DNA of 64,000 nt from Alternaria dauci (Eukaryota; Ascomycota; Dothideomycetes; Pleosporales; Pleosporaceae). Position 1 is the stretch's first letter. Each line of letters begins with the position of its first letter. This document shows, piece by piece, positions 8,414 to 18,013 of the stretch. Position numbers and translations under genes: made by a program. The notes below the pieces were generated by a model, which was not told the DNA's origin, ran no database searches, and saw only the letters and a program-made list of their open reading frames with translations. Location: positions 1 to 64,000 of the forward strand of contig NC_091278.1 of NCBI RefSeq assembly GCF_042100115.1, given 5' to 3'.

Positions 8414-11400
8414 ATGGACGATAACACGCAGTCACCCGCCCATCCACCGGCAGGCGACCCCAGCTCCCTTAGCTACTCGGGGAACCAAACAGAGATCTTC
8501 CGCGGCTTCGGCATCGACGACGCCACCAGACAAAAGGAGATAGCCAGGACGATTGACAAGATTCTTGTGGACAACTACCCCGATGCACGCAATCGAGGTG
8601 CAGCAAAGCTCAGCGACACTGCCAATGAAGACCTGAACAAGAACCTACACGCCCTGGTCTGGAAGTCCGTACCCGACTTCCGCAACGAACCCAAGGCGTG
8701 GAGGACAATGGCGATTAGCAAGTTGATCACACATTCTCTCAATCGCCTGAGGAAGCGTAAAGCGGAAGGCGACCATGCTAAAGCCCCAACCCCCAACCCC
8801 TTGACGGCAACCTCTACACTCCAAAAGCGCGAGTTATCGCCAGAATCAACGCACAACTCCAAAGACCACCCACCTAAGCGCTCTCGATCCAGAACCGTTC
8901 CTACAGGATTCACGCCTACTCCGAACAACGACAAGCCTGCTAATCCTCCCATGCCAACCGCTTCAAATCTCGACACACAGGTACATATATGCGCCGTAAA
9001 GGATGGAGAGATCAGCGAAGTAGTCAGCATGGTCGAATTCAGTGACATATGTTGGGAGGGCATCCCCAACTGGGAAAAACTACGCGACGAAGCTGAGCAA
9101 TGCTACGAAACTGCGCAAGGCCTAGGACTCGATGGATTCGACTTCAAGGGCCGCTTGTTTATCGCTCCAAGAGCAAATCAGCATATCGGAATTGGAAGCC
9201 AAGGTGGATTCAACTTTGCTATGCGAGAAATCCCAGCTGGCACAGCCGTAGTGTTTGTCACGACGGTTAGATTGAACGTAACCGACACGCAAGTTGCCTC
9301 CTCCAAAGTCGTCCCGCCAGCAGAGGTGCAAGATGGTCAGCAACAAGATGCCACCCACATGCAAGTTGCCTCCTCCGAGCCCGCCCCGCCAGCAGAGGTG
9401 CAAGGTGACCAGCAACAAGATGCCACCCACATGCAAGTTGCCTCCTCCGAGCCCGCCCCGCCAGCAGAGGTGCAAGATGGTCAGCAACAAGATGCCACCC
9501 ACATGCAAGTTGCCTCCTCCGAGCCCGCCCCGCCAGCAGAGGTGCAAGGTGACCAGCAACAAGATGCCACCCACATGCAAGTTGCCTCCTCCGAGCCCGC
9601 CCCGCCAGCAGAGGTGCAAGATGGTCAGCAACAAGATGCCACCCACATGCAAGTTGCCTCCTCCGAGCCCGCCCCGCCAGCAGAGGTGCAAGGTGACCAG
9701 CAACAAGATGCCACCCACATGCAAGTTGCCTCCTCCGAGCCCGCCCCGCCAGCAGAGGTGCAAGATGGTCAGCAACAAGATGCCACCCACATGCAAGTTG
9801 CCTCCTCCGAGCCCGCCCCGCCAGCAGAGGTGCAAGGTGACCAGCAACAAGATGCCACCCACATGCAAGTTGCCTCCTCCGAAGCCGTCCCACCGGAAAG
9901 TAAGGAGCTTACACCCAAGACACTCAAGGAGATACTAGATTTGGCGGCCAACATACATCCATTATCCTGGTCGAGGGAAGAATCCACACCTAGCAACAGC
10001 GCACACAAGCAGCATCCTGTAGGTCCGTTCTCGTCATACATGTCCAGGAATAACAGCATCGCCTTCCCCCGCACACTTCAACCCTCGTCGTTCACACCCG
10101 TGAATCTGCTACCGCTCGCCAGACCTGCCAAACCACCGTCCAGCGCACCTAAGTCCTTTCTCAAGTTTGTCGAGACCTTCCCTTCTAATAGCTACCACGG
10201 TAGCGGACTAGACGACCCAATACATATCAGCGACGATAGTGGTAGCAGCGATTCTAGTGACAGCGAGTCTAGTAACAACATGGACATTCTCGTAGACGAT
10301 GAAGAGGTGCTAGAAGAATGCATGTTAGACGAAGGCGAACCGGAACAACCCCCATTGAACGAACAAGCTAAGACCCAGGCAAACGCGCATTTCTCGAGCA
10401 CTATGAAGGTGAAGATGGATGGTATGTCTGCTTTTGCGCACGCGCAAAAGTCGAACATAGACTTGTGGGACTTAGCCGCGCAAACCTTCGGCCTTGCGCT
10501 CGACGACCTCAAAGGCGACCAGATCAACCTCGGAACTGGGGTCGGCTTAAACCCAGATTTCCACCCGCTACCCCATCAGTTGGTCGGCGCCAAGGATGGC
10601 TTGGATGTCCTCGCCGGCGACCGAGGAGCACTTGTCATCGCCGACGACATGGGCATGGGCAAGACGATCACCGATGTCCTCATATGGTATCTCAATTTTG
10701 CTAGATCGTACCAGCGCCTCGGCATCAGCGCGACGCCAGACTTCCCCTACACTGCTCTCAAATCGAACGGAGACGAGATAGAGACGCCGAATCTGTTTGG
10801 ATGCACCTACTTTGTTGCGAGTGCAGCAGGCCTTGAAACATTGGTACAAGCATGGCGTATGATCATGGGTGGCAGCGCCCACTTGGCTCAAGGATCAGAG
10901 TACAAGCCACCGAAGCTGATAGTCTTGCACGGTACGGGCGAAGAGATTGTACAGCGTTATGGCGGTGCGAAGAACAGCATCTACTCTAGCATGACACCAA
11001 AAGAGTGGGATGAAGTCAACCGTCGCCCTAACTGGTTGAAATCACGATTGGCCTATGGGGAGTACAACAAGGTGTGGAAGTTGAACAACCCGACTAAGGA
11101 ATGGGCAAACAGCGTCCCTGAGACATCGGACTTCAGACCTCAAAAGACGAGCGTTAGGTTCTTGATAGTCTCAACTCGCGAGTCTTGGAAGACGAAGATC
11201 TTTGGCACGCTTGTCGATACCTCTGCGCCCCCTCAGTACAAGAGGCTAAAACAACAGTTAGAAAAGACCGACAAGAGGCATACTAAGAAGAGGGCGGCGT
11301 TGAGAGCACAGCTGAGCCTGTGCGCCAAGACGCATATGGACACTTCACGATTGCCTGCGCTTGATGGTCTCGGCCCTTGGCAGGCTCGTCGCATGCAAAT

Positions 11401-12919
11401 ATGGACAGACGACAAAGGTGTGAGGGTCGAGGTGTGGTTGGTCACATTCGTTGGTTGCGCTGCAATAATCATGGTCGACGAGCTGCATACCGCCCCGGGT
11501 ACAAAAACTCAAACCTACACCCACATCATCGACCCCATTTTGGACTACAGGCCCAATGATCATCGTACTGGTATAGTAGGTCAGACGGGCACAGCTCTCA
11601 CGAACGGGGTCGACCTGGTGTTAGGATTCGCCGACCACGTGATCCAGCGGTTAGTACAAAAGCAGTCCACCGATCCAGGCGCCAAAGCTTTAGCCAATTT
11701 GAAAGGGGTAGATTGTACTGCAGTGTGGAGAAAGCTCCTCAATAGCTACAAGAAGTATCACGACGGGATGCAGCGTTGTAAAACCGAGAAGGAAAAGAAC
11801 AAAGTACAGTCCGCGCTCGACAAGCAACTCCAGTCCGGCGAGATCAAGGACATGCTGAACAATTTTCGGGACATGGTTCGGTGGTGTTTCATAATGCGCG
11901 ACACCGACAGTCTGGATCCCTGGCGCAAACCCCTCAACGTTGTCACAGCAAAGCTTACTGTCAACTTCACGTATCTGCAGCACGATGCGTGTTACTTCGC
12001 TAACGTGGAACAAGAAGAGTCTCGCGTGCTAGCCGCGGTCAAACAGCATTACGAGAAGGAAGTGGAGGCCTGGGAAGACCAAGGGGGAGAGAGCAGCAAG
12101 AAGTCCAAGCCCACCATGCCCCCAGGCGCAGTCGCAGACTCCGAGGCCTACCGCATTGCGCGACATGTCAGCATCTTTCCTAACCTTATGGCCGCAATCA
12201 ACAATTGGGATGCCGACCAGCTTATCGGAGATCGGATCCTCGACCCTCACCGCAGTCTCAGTAATAACAACGAAAACCTCCGCACAGCTCTTGTGAACAG
12301 CGACACAATTCGACACTCATTCATCTGGGACATTGCATTGGAGGCTTGCAAGGGCTCAGCCAAGGTCGCATACATTCACAAGACGTTGGAAGAGCTACGC
12401 AACAAGAAGACGACCATTCCCCATCCCCGTCCTCGCGCACACCAAGGAGAAACCCTAGAGTACAGAGCCAAGTACGTCGTACTCGCGAGCTCGACATTGT
12501 CACGTGCTCTGATCTACGCTTACATCTGCCAAACGTTTGGAGAGAAACACGTTGTTCATGCCTACAACGCCGTGACACGGGACAAGGAAGTACCCAAGTG
12601 GAAGAAGGTCTGGGATGAGGGGGGCGGCAAGGTCGACGATGGCGTCTATATTCTCGTGGGTGCAACGGGCGCGATGTGTCAGTCAATATCGCTTACAGAG
12701 GGCAACATCTTGCATGGTCTTGAGCCTCAGAGTAACGCGCATATTGCTGAACAGGCTGCGAAACGCCAACATCGCATTAATACGAGGTTCGCCGAAGTCT
12801 TCGTTGAATGGCTGACAACTACTGCCCCTCAAGGATGCCGAGACACCATTGACATGAGGATAGTCAAGAACCTCCAAGCTAAAGGCTATTTTCAGAGCAC
12901 GATAAAGGCGCAAGACTGA
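8414..12919 (+). CDS. SNF2-like ATPase/helicase with coding minisatellite
   Basis: 1501 aa from the ATG at 8414 (MDDNTQSPAH). The frame is open upstream to 7901, but that part overlaps the repeated motif region and looks non-coding. The N-terminal half is low complexity and contains eight 24-aa repeats. The ATPase core has motif I as DDMGMGKT (about residue 744), a Walker B of DELH near 1021 in place of the usual DEAH, and GQTGTALTNG (motif III) soon after. The C-terminal lobe shows VLASSTLSRALIY and an SLTEGN..EQAAKRQHRI segment matching motifs V and VI of SNF2 proteins (QXXXRXXRXGQ-like but degenerate). SNF2 proteins remodel chromatin or translocate on DNA. Its place beside a telomere hints at a role in subtelomeric chromatin, which is inference. 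Confidence 0.8.
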   Translation: MDDNTQSPAHPPAGDPSSLSYSGNQTEIFRGFGIDDATRQKEIARTIDKILVDNYPDARNRGAAKLSDTANEDLNKNLHALVWKSVPDFRNEPKAWRTMAISKLITHSLNRLRKRKAEGDHAKAPTPNPLTATSTLQKRELSPESTHNSKDHPPKRSRSRTVPTGFTPTPNNDKPANPPMPTASNLDTQVHICAVKDGEISEVVSMVEFSDICWEGIPNWEKLRDEAEQCYETAQGLGLDGFDFKGRLFIAPRANQHIGIGSQGGFNFAMREIPAGTAVVFVTTVRLNVTDTQVASSKVVPPAEVQDGQQQDATHMQVASSEPAPPAEVQGDQQQDATHMQVASSEPAPPAEVQDGQQQDATHMQVASSEPAPPAEVQGDQQQDATHMQVASSEPAPPAEVQDGQQQDATHMQVASSEPAPPAEVQGDQQQDATHMQVASSEPAPPAEVQDGQQQDATHMQVASSEPAPPAEVQGDQQQDATHMQVASSEAVPPESKELTPKTLKEILDLAANIHPLSWSREESTPSNSAHKQHPVGPFSSYMSRNNSIAFPRTLQPSSFTPVNLLPLARPAKPPSSAPKSFLKFVETFPSNSYHGSGLDDPIHISDDSGSSDSSDSESSNNMDILVDDEEVLEECMLDEGEPEQPPLNEQAKTQANAHFSSTMKVKMDGMSAFAHAQKSNIDLWDLAAQTFGLALDDLKGDQINLGTGVGLNPDFHPLPHQLVGAKDGLDVLAGDRGALVIADDMGMGKTITDVLIWYLNFARSYQRLGISATPDFPYTALKSNGDEIETPNLFGCTYFVASAAGLETLVQAWRMIMGGSAHLAQGSEYKPPKLIVLHGTGEEIVQRYGGAKNSIYSSMTPKEWDEVNRRPNWLKSRLAYGEYNKVWKLNNPTKEWANSVPETSDFRPQKTSVRFLIVSTRESWKTKIFGTLVDTSAPPQYKRLKQQLEKTDKRHTKKRAALRAQLSLCAKTHMDTSRLPALDGLGPWQARRMQIWTDDKGVRVEVWLVTFVGCAAIIMVDELHTAPGTKTQTYTHIIDPILDYRPNDHRTGIVGQTGTALTNGVDLVLGFADHVIQRLVQKQSTDPGAKALANLKGVDCTAVWRKLLNSYKKYHDGMQRCKTEKEKNKVQSALDKQLQSGEIKDMLNNFRDMVRWCFIMRDTDSLDPWRKPLNVVTAKLTVNFTYLQHDACYFANVEQEESRVLAAVKQHYEKEVEAWEDQGGESSKKSKPTMPPGAVADSEAYRIARHVSIFPNLMAAINNWDADQLIGDRILDPHRSLSNNNENLRTALVNSDTIRHSFIWDIALEACKGSAKVAYIHKTLEELRNKKTTIPHPRPRAHQGETLEYRAKYVVLASSTLSRALIYAYICQTFGEKHVVHAYNAVTRDKEVPKWKKVWDEGGGKVDDGVYILVGATGAMCQSISLTEGNILHGLEPQSNAHIAEQAAKRQHRINTRFAEVFVEWLTTTAPQGCRDTIDMRIVKNLQAKGYFQSTIKAQD
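9287..9885 (+). repeat. 72-bp coding minisatellite, eight units
   Basis: Eight in-frame 72-bp units encode a 24-aa repeat containing DATHMQVASSEPAPPAEVQ. Units alternate strictly between a DGQQQ and a GDQQQ form, so the array is a 144-bp higher-order repeat. Copies are almost identical at DNA level, including third positions, so expansion was recent. Long open frames on the other strand and in other frames here are by-products. Confidence 0.9.
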
Positions 12920-13230
12920 GATACTTTGAAGGAATGACTGCCCGGAAATCGCGGAGACATACTGTAACTTTCTCAAGTAGTCTGTAGTACAAAATCGATC
13001 CCATGACTCAATACCGATATAGGCGCACCAGACTAACATAGAGTAACGCTGTACGTATTGCCTACTGCTGCCACTGTAGGAAGCCTAGAAAGTTGCCTCT
13101 GTTAGCAATAGCAAGTTACTGCTGTACCTAGGTAACGTTGTGAGTGGAAGCGCTGCTGTCAGCCTGACTTGCGGGCGCGTGGTCTTCCGAGTCAGGCCGA
13201 ATGCAACCTACCACACTAAATACTACTCCA
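12920..13230. other. Intergenic region after SNF2-like gene
   Basis: I see no gene here. The sequence is unremarkable and leads into the 68-bp minisatellite. Confidence 0.5.
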
Positions 13231-13646
13231 TGCTTCGCAACCGCTTCGCAATGTGCCCTCGCTAGCAACCAACCGTTGCGGCAACTTGCGTCCCAAGCCA
13301 TATCGCAACCGCTTCGCAACGTGCCCTCGCTAGCAACCAACCGTTGCGGCAACTTGCGTCCCAAGCCATATCGCAACCGCTTCGCAACGTGCCCTCGCTA
13401 GCAACCAACCGTTGCGGCAACTTGCGTCCCAAGCCATATCGCAACCGCTTCGCAACGTGCCCTCGCTAGCAACCAACCGTTGCGGCAACTTGCGTCCCAA
13501 GCCATATCGCAACCGCTTCGCAACGTGCCCTCGCTAGCAACCAACCGTTGCGGCAACTTGCGTCCCAAGCCATATCGCAACCGCTTCGCAACGTGCCCTC
13601 GCTAGCAACCAACCGTTGCGGCAACTTGCTTCCCAAGCCATATCGT
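13231..13646 (+). repeat. 68-bp minisatellite, about six copies
   Basis: About six near-identical copies of a 68-bp unit containing gcttcgcaacgtgccctcgc and accgttgcggcaacttgcgt. Because 68 is not a multiple of three, the array produces a ladder of identical 60-aa open frames spaced 68 bp apart on the minus strand; these are artefacts. A single diverged copy lies at about 14604-14672, on the far side of the dead gene and its MITE. Confidence 0.9.
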
Positions 13647-13694
13647 GATCTAATGACATAGTTTTGTACGACGGCTTACGCCGAAAAGTCAGAC

Positions 13695-14579
13695 ATGGAT
13701 GCGATACAGGCTCTAGCTGCAGCCTATAGGGTATATAAGCTCTCGGCGGTACAGCCACCTACTGCACTGAAATACGAGCTAGACCAGGGACAGGACTTCA
13801 ACAAGAATGCGATTCGGAACACGGTGCTGTGCAACACCAAGGCGTTTGCAGATTCCAATGAAGCGAATCTACCAAAGCGAGAATCGGAGACTGAACAGCA
13901 GCATCACGACAGGATTGCACGCCGCATTTCAGGAGAATCAAACTAGGGCGATCGACTCGTTCGTGGAAGATCTGAGGAACCAGTGGCCAAGGCAGAGTCC
14001 CAGCGTGCCGTCCAGGACTGAGTATACTGCCTACCTCGACGTTTTCTCTACAGCGACAACCATTAGGAATCAGTTTGTTCATTGGTTCAACAACCGTCTG
14101 TTCATGCAGCAGACTTGTCAACAATCAAGCCAGCTTGATCGCTATCAAGCTGGGGCATCAAGCTGGCGTATCAATCAAGCCAAGCTAGAGTAGAGGTATA
14201 AATCAATTAAGCCAAGCTACTATAAGCTAGCTTGATTGTTTGGCTTGATTGGCTTGATAGAATTAATACTCTATAAAGAAGGTTAAAGTAAGTAAGTAAG
14301 GTCACGTGGTGATAAGATCACGTGGTGATAAGATTATATAAGGATACCCCTACACTATCCCCTTTTAAGCTTCTTGAAAGGGGGATTAATTTTGTTAAGC
14401 TAATCAAGCTAAACAAGCCAAGCTTATTAATTTTAACCATCAAGCCAATCAAGCTAAGCTGAGGTAGAGGTACCCACTAATCAAGCTAAGCTGGGGCACC
14501 CAGCTTGATTGGCTTGATTGTTGACAACTCTGTCATGCAGTACCTTGGACAGTCCAGAGAGTTGCCCAAAAGGTGTTAG
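13695..14579 (+). pseudogene. Unknown gene, frameshifted and split by a MITE
   Basis: A reading frame starts at the ATG at 13695 (MDAIQALAAAYRVYK) and stays open to 13946. The coding signal then moves to another frame somewhere around 13900-13944; no GT-AG pair of sensible size explains this, so it looks like a frameshift. In the new frame (RAIDSFVEDLRNQWP onward) the gene is interrupted at 14110 by a 423-bp element. Skipping that element and one copy of its target duplication continues the frame to a TAG at 14577-14579, which indicates the insertion hit a coding exon. The product is a mostly helical protein of about 170 residues that I do not recognise. It lies between the 68-bp array and its lone outlying copy. 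Confidence 0.6.
14110..14532. mobile_element. hAT-type MITE with 8-bp target duplication
   Basis: A 423-bp element bounded by terminal inverted repeats: the left end begins CAGACTTGTCAACAATCAAG, and the right end, read on the other strand, begins CAGAGTTGTCAACAATCAAG (one mismatch). The 8-bp sequence TCATGCAG lies directly on both sides (14102-14109 and 14533-14540). An 8-bp duplication together with a CAG-starting inverted repeat is the signature of the hAT superfamily. Subterminal regions are dense in AAGCCAAGCTTGATT-like motifs in both orientations. There is no transposase, so it is non-autonomous. The perfect target duplication suggests a fairly recent insertion. Confidence 0.85.
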
Positions 14580-15117
14580 TAGGTGTATGAAGCCATACCG
14601 TGGTCTCTGCGTAACTTGCCCTCGCTGGCAACCAACCGTTGCGGCAACTTGCGTCCCAAGCCATATCGCAACCTTGCAGCTGGAACATTCGGACGCTTTA
14701 ACTACCTTAGGGCTGGCGCTCCAACCTTCTTCACGCTGCACCTCTAAAGGCAAATACTAGTGTTATATTATTTGGAACTGCGCTCTTAGATGTACGAGGC
14801 AGAGCGACCCTCCCTATCTAGGACTACCTCTTTGAGATCTTTCGTGTCTTCAACAACTAAACTTTAGTATTCAATATTATATAAGAATAGCACTCTAAAA
14901 AGAGAAATAACATGTATTCTACACTCAAGGACGCGACCTCTTCTGGGATTAGGGACCGTACTCTACCTTGTTAGTCGGTGCGACTATATGCCGCACCTTG
15001 CCGGCACGCCCTGGCCCCCTGCTTTCCATGCCACGTCTTCTTTTCTCTGCTGTTATTCTTACTACTTTTCTACCCACACACTAATCGCTGGCTTAGAGCG
15101 TCAGCCTTGGTTCTAAA
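14580..15117. other. Intergenic region upstream of unknown gene A
   Basis: Contains the isolated 68-bp repeat copy (about 14604-14672). Nothing else is recognised before the gene starting at 15118. Confidence 0.5.
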
Positions 15118-16980
15118 ATGGATCAGTTACAGCTCGATAGTGACCATTGTCAGGATAAACACAGCGGAAGAGGCTTTCCTGCACAGTGGGACGCTACAGT
15201 CGCTAACAACTTAGCATACAGCCCACCTAACCCGTCCTACAGCAGATTTCTTGCGCGTCGTCTCGCAGAACCATGCCGTGTACCAGGCGATGTACGATAC
15301 GCGGGATGGATCGTTCCAGAAGTAGGCGACGACGAAGCGTGCAAGCCGGTTTTCATAGCCCACTCGACACTAGATGCGATATGGCTGCTGAAAGAGACGC
15401 TGGGTGCCAGCACACTTGACGCAGAAAATTGGGGGCGTCTCACAAGCGCTGCTATGGACTTTGCTAGTAGTAAGTCTCTAGAGCCTAGAAACTTAACTAC
15501 AGCGCGGCTAATGACGCCAACGGAAGGCATCGCGGAGGACCGCATGGCTATAGACTCAGACAAGGACGATAGCATACCGCCATCAGCACAGAGGGCTACA
15601 GGCGACCTTGTGCCGTACCGTAAACGTCCAGCCTCCTCATCGCCTATTCGCAGCGAGATCCGTGCCAACAGCTTAAACCGCCTAGCAATACAGGAGGACA
15701 GCGCGGACGAATCGACGGCTAGGGCTAGCGAAGTCAACACTATGACAGTACACGCTGGCAAAGACACAGCTAGAGCGGAGGGGGGACACGAGCGCGGAAC
15801 AAGCGACGAGGACAGCGAAAACCAGAGTGCGACGACGCCTCTATCCGTAAAGAGGTCCGCAACAGTTACAAACAAGAATCGTCTTGCAGAGCTACGGCGT
15901 ACAAGAAAGCTAGAAAGATCGCGTGTAATAAAGCTCGAGGCGATAGGCTTAAAGGAACCGCCTGAGAAGATGCCTGCGCAGGAACGTATGGCGTACGGCA
16001 GCATTGCGCCAGACGATGAGCCGACGATCTCTTGGATCTTCAAGCAAAAAGTCGCGGAAGATGCTGATTTCTATACAGCCTCGCCAACACCCTACTATAC
16101 TGCCTGCAGCATGCTAGCAAAAGCGCGTGCTTTTGGAAATGCAACCTCGCAGTACAGCGCTGCGCAGTTCCTGCATAATTGGCGGAAACAGGGCACGCCG
16201 TTCTTGGTAAAACCAGTAGATCGTTATGTTCTTACCCAGACGCAAATGTCGCAGTCAGTGGATAGTAGCGCAACACTTCATACTGATGCCGACAATGCAT
16301 TCTGCTTTGCCTGGGACATGTGCACACGGTACGAGACGATGCTTGCAGCTGTAAACATTGGCACTCGCTGGGCTTTCGCTTTGCTAGGGAAGGCGTACGC
16401 TCGCAAGGTCGACGAAATCCAGGTCGCTGATCGTCTAGCCAGTAACGACAGAACTCGCAACAGGTACGGGAAGGGCCAGGCACGAACAGAGGCTATCACA
16501 TATTTGGTCCATCTGGTTTGCCAATCACCATCTAAATCTGACCACGCAGCCTTTCGTTACCGCCTAAAGCGAGCGACACGATGGTTCGACATAGTTCAAG
16601 CTCTAGGCTGGGGATCGCTGCTGCTCATACCCCACGAAGAGGTCTCAAACCATTGGCTCGAGCGTGTGCTGCGGAAGAACCAGCGCGATGTTTTTCTTGA
16701 GCTAGTGAAGCGCGAACGGCCGGAAATTTGCACGGCAAGCAGGGCCCTCGAAGCCTGGCTAGGGCCGGATGGAATTACTGGTGCGCCGATTGCTGGAAAG
16801 GAGAGGCTTAGCATTGAAGCGAATGCGCTAGCTACGGCGGTGGGGTTAACAGAGATTCCAGACAGCGAAGCCGAAGATGACACTGATTCTGACGCATCGG
16901 AAAGTATCCCGGCATCGCCGGCGCCATTGCGACAGATGTCGGTACTTGAATTATTCTGTCCTGTAAGCCCTATAGGTTGA
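15118..16980 (+). CDS. Unknown 620-aa protein (gene A of the 15-24 kb locus)
   Basis: Starts at the first ATG of the frame (MDQLQLDSDHCQDK). Residues up to about 270 are hydrophilic and probably disordered, with many Ser, Glu and Asp; a basic helical stretch (LAELRRTRKLERSRVIKLEA) follows near 262-281. The C-terminal 320 residues are helical and globular-looking, ending in an acidic patch (DSEAEDDTDSDASES) and then MSVLELFCP. I recognise no domain. A GTAAGC donor at 16963 with an acceptor at 17030 would replace the last six residues by 25 others ending at a TAG at 17108, so the gene may have a small second exon. Codon use looks like normal coding sequence and no RIP damage is visible. Confidence 0.65.
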   Translation: MDQLQLDSDHCQDKHSGRGFPAQWDATVANNLAYSPPNPSYSRFLARRLAEPCRVPGDVRYAGWIVPEVGDDEACKPVFIAHSTLDAIWLLKETLGASTLDAENWGRLTSAAMDFASSKSLEPRNLTTARLMTPTEGIAEDRMAIDSDKDDSIPPSAQRATGDLVPYRKRPASSSPIRSEIRANSLNRLAIQEDSADESTARASEVNTMTVHAGKDTARAEGGHERGTSDEDSENQSATTPLSVKRSATVTNKNRLAELRRTRKLERSRVIKLEAIGLKEPPEKMPAQERMAYGSIAPDDEPTISWIFKQKVAEDADFYTASPTPYYTACSMLAKARAFGNATSQYSAAQFLHNWRKQGTPFLVKPVDRYVLTQTQMSQSVDSSATLHTDADNAFCFAWDMCTRYETMLAAVNIGTRWAFALLGKAYARKVDEIQVADRLASNDRTRNRYGKGQARTEAITYLVHLVCQSPSKSDHAAFRYRLKRATRWFDIVQALGWGSLLLIPHEEVSNHWLERVLRKNQRDVFLELVKRERPEICTASRALEAWLGPDGITGAPIAGKERLSIEANALATAVGLTEIPDSEAEDDTDSDASESIPASPAPLRQMSVLELFCPVSPIG

Positions 16981-17108
16981 ACAATAAACCGGGTTACCTG
17001 ACGACCCTGAACTATGCGCTGCGGAAAAAGAGTGATGGGCTCGAAGAGCACAATGCTGAGCTTCTAGCGACACTCTACGGAAGTAGTGAGGTAGACGAGA
17101 GTTGCTAG

Positions 17109-18013
17109 TCATAGCGGTGCTTATTAGCAGGTGGGGTGTATGCGTCCGTGTTGCGGAAGCTTGCCAATTTAGTGTTAGGCTAGGTCTGTCGTCTAAGTCA
17201 CCGGCTGTACCGTGGCTCTCGACGATTACAGCCTGCTAGGAAGCTGCTGTCGTATTGCGATACAGATAAGTCAACAACACCGCAGGCTACAAATCTACAA
17301 ATAACTACAAAGAAGAGCGAAACACATAGCGGCTTCCTCTCTTTTCCTTAAAGGTTGCCGCGCAAGGTGCTATTACCTTTGCCTGCGGAGAATAGTAACA
17401 GGATGCCTCTACACTGTGCTACTTCAGCCACTAATGCAATGTAGACTTCGCAGGCTCTATTCTCTAGTGCCTGCGTCTTTTTACTATTACGTTAATTATG
17501 TAAATAGTAGAGAAGAGACACAGTTAAGATTAAGAAACGGATTACATGCGACAACGATAGTACGGTTAATATTGGGGTTGGTGTTTTTCTGAATTTACAG
17601 TTAATACGAAATATTTTAAAAAATCATAACACTACGTAACGTGTATTAATCTCTTCAAAAGCTGTATAGGATAGAAGATGTATATAGTATATACGTGTTT
17701 TATAGGAGAGAAGATGTAAAATTATAGTGGAAGCTATAATAGCTTACTCTACACTGGGGACTCCTGTATAATAGTATGACATCGGTCAACCCATGCATAA
17801 TCAGAACTACCAAACACGCATTGAATAAAACCTTTAGCATCGCTCCGTAGTCGCATTAACTCTGTACGTCTCTTCTCAAGAACGGAATCATAGTTGATCG
17901 CTATGTCGCTGTTCCTTGGGGAGTCTCGACGCCCACTAGTAACCCGAATCCATTGCAGTTGTCGAAGGAAGCGGTTGTTGCAACCTTTGTGCTCTACCCC
18001 AGATAGTACTATG
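17109..18013. other. Convergent gap between genes A and B
   Basis: No gene is seen. It includes an AT-rich patch at about 17560-17740. As both neighbours end into this gap, it should hold the two transcription terminators, but no specific signal is clear. Confidence 0.5.

Noticed and set aside
9122..10074. 200-250-codon frames opposite and beside the 72-bp repeat
   Set aside because: They are repeat shadows produced because the unit length is a multiple of three.
13128..13758. Ladder of identical 60-74-codon minus-strand frames
   Set aside because: They are produced by the 68-bp minisatellite.
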